Position numbers and translations under genes: made by a program
The notes under the pieces: generated by a model
Told to the model about the DNA's origin: nothing
The model's database searches: none
What the model saw: the letters and a program-made list of their open reading frames with translations, nothing else
Shown: positions 63,894 through 64,000 of the stretch, piece by piece
Numbering within the stretch: the stretch's first letter is position 1
How the letters are laid out: the number at the start of each line of letters is the position of its first letter
Source of the DNA: Euglena gracilis
Taxonomy: Eukaryota; Euglenida; Euglenophyceae; Euglenales
Direction: 5' to 3'
Assembly: GCA_039621445.1 (NCBI GenBank)
Contig: CP154956.1
Location: 12,523,443 to 12,587,442, forward strand
DNA: 64,000 nucleotides

Positions 63894-64000
63894 CCCCAGG
63901 GCGGCCCGCCCGCTGGGGGGACACGCCAGTTGCACAGTTTCCATTTTTTTTTGCGTACTGCAAAATCTTGAAGTGTTGCATTGTTTGTCGTTTTTTTTTC

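Overview
This window is nuclear DNA of a microbial eukaryote with a repeat-rich genome. Evidence: spliced-looking exon fragments, LINE-type and Ty3/gypsy-type retrotransposon remnants, terminal-inverted-repeat (TIR) elements, TTAGGG-type interstitial repeats, long (GT)n and (TA)n tracts, and no bacterial operon structure. Hundreds of G or C homopolymer runs are scattered throughout. The kinase described below resembles a family I associate with algae and other protists (dinoflagellates, haptophytes). I cannot name the organism. No tRNA, rRNA or CRISPR array was recognised.

Left part (about 1-25.4 kb): a graveyard of retroelements. One non-LTR family has an RT with an HLDD/YLDD motif and a C-terminal Cys/His plus nuclease-like domain. 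It occurs on both strands as fragments at 0.8-1.6, 4.7, 5.7-6.1, 15.1-19.0, 21.1-23.5 and 25.2 kb. In the 15-19 kb copy a second element is inserted in the opposite orientation. In the 21-23.5 kb copy the middle of the RT is inverted between two inverted repeats. Several 5' ends carry a shared leader motif and tandemly repeated promoter-like units. A Ty3/gypsy integrase with chromodomain lies at 12.1-14.4 kb and is split by an 832 bp TIR element, of which other copies lie at 7.7 and 35.1 kb. A decayed eEF1A fragment lies at 7.0-7.2 kb.

Middle (about 25.4-36.8 kb): almost no recognisable genes. It holds modules made of a short repeated phrase next to a G or C run, palindromes, a 1.04 kb TIR element (33.0-34.0 kb), tandem arrays and a few isolated exon-like pieces. 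Some of those pieces are paralogous to exons elsewhere in the window.

Right part (about 36.9-64 kb, plus strand): scattered GC-rich exons fit in order onto one protein, a multi-pass membrane sensor histidine kinase. The order is membrane segments, an H box (NHTLKN), linker helices, an N box (LILENA), the rest of the GHKL ATPase domain, and the start of a receiver-like domain that runs off the window. Several introns cannot be GT-AG. They begin and end with complementary sequences (for example CCCAGGG...CCCTGGG) and are flanked by 3-5 bp direct repeats. Removing one repeat plus the element restores a reading frame that matches the family. These look like DNA-transposon-derived introns and are the most interesting feature of the window. 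The introns are themselves filled with phrase-plus-G-run modules, microsatellites, a minisatellite and two copies of a telomere-repeat fold-back element.
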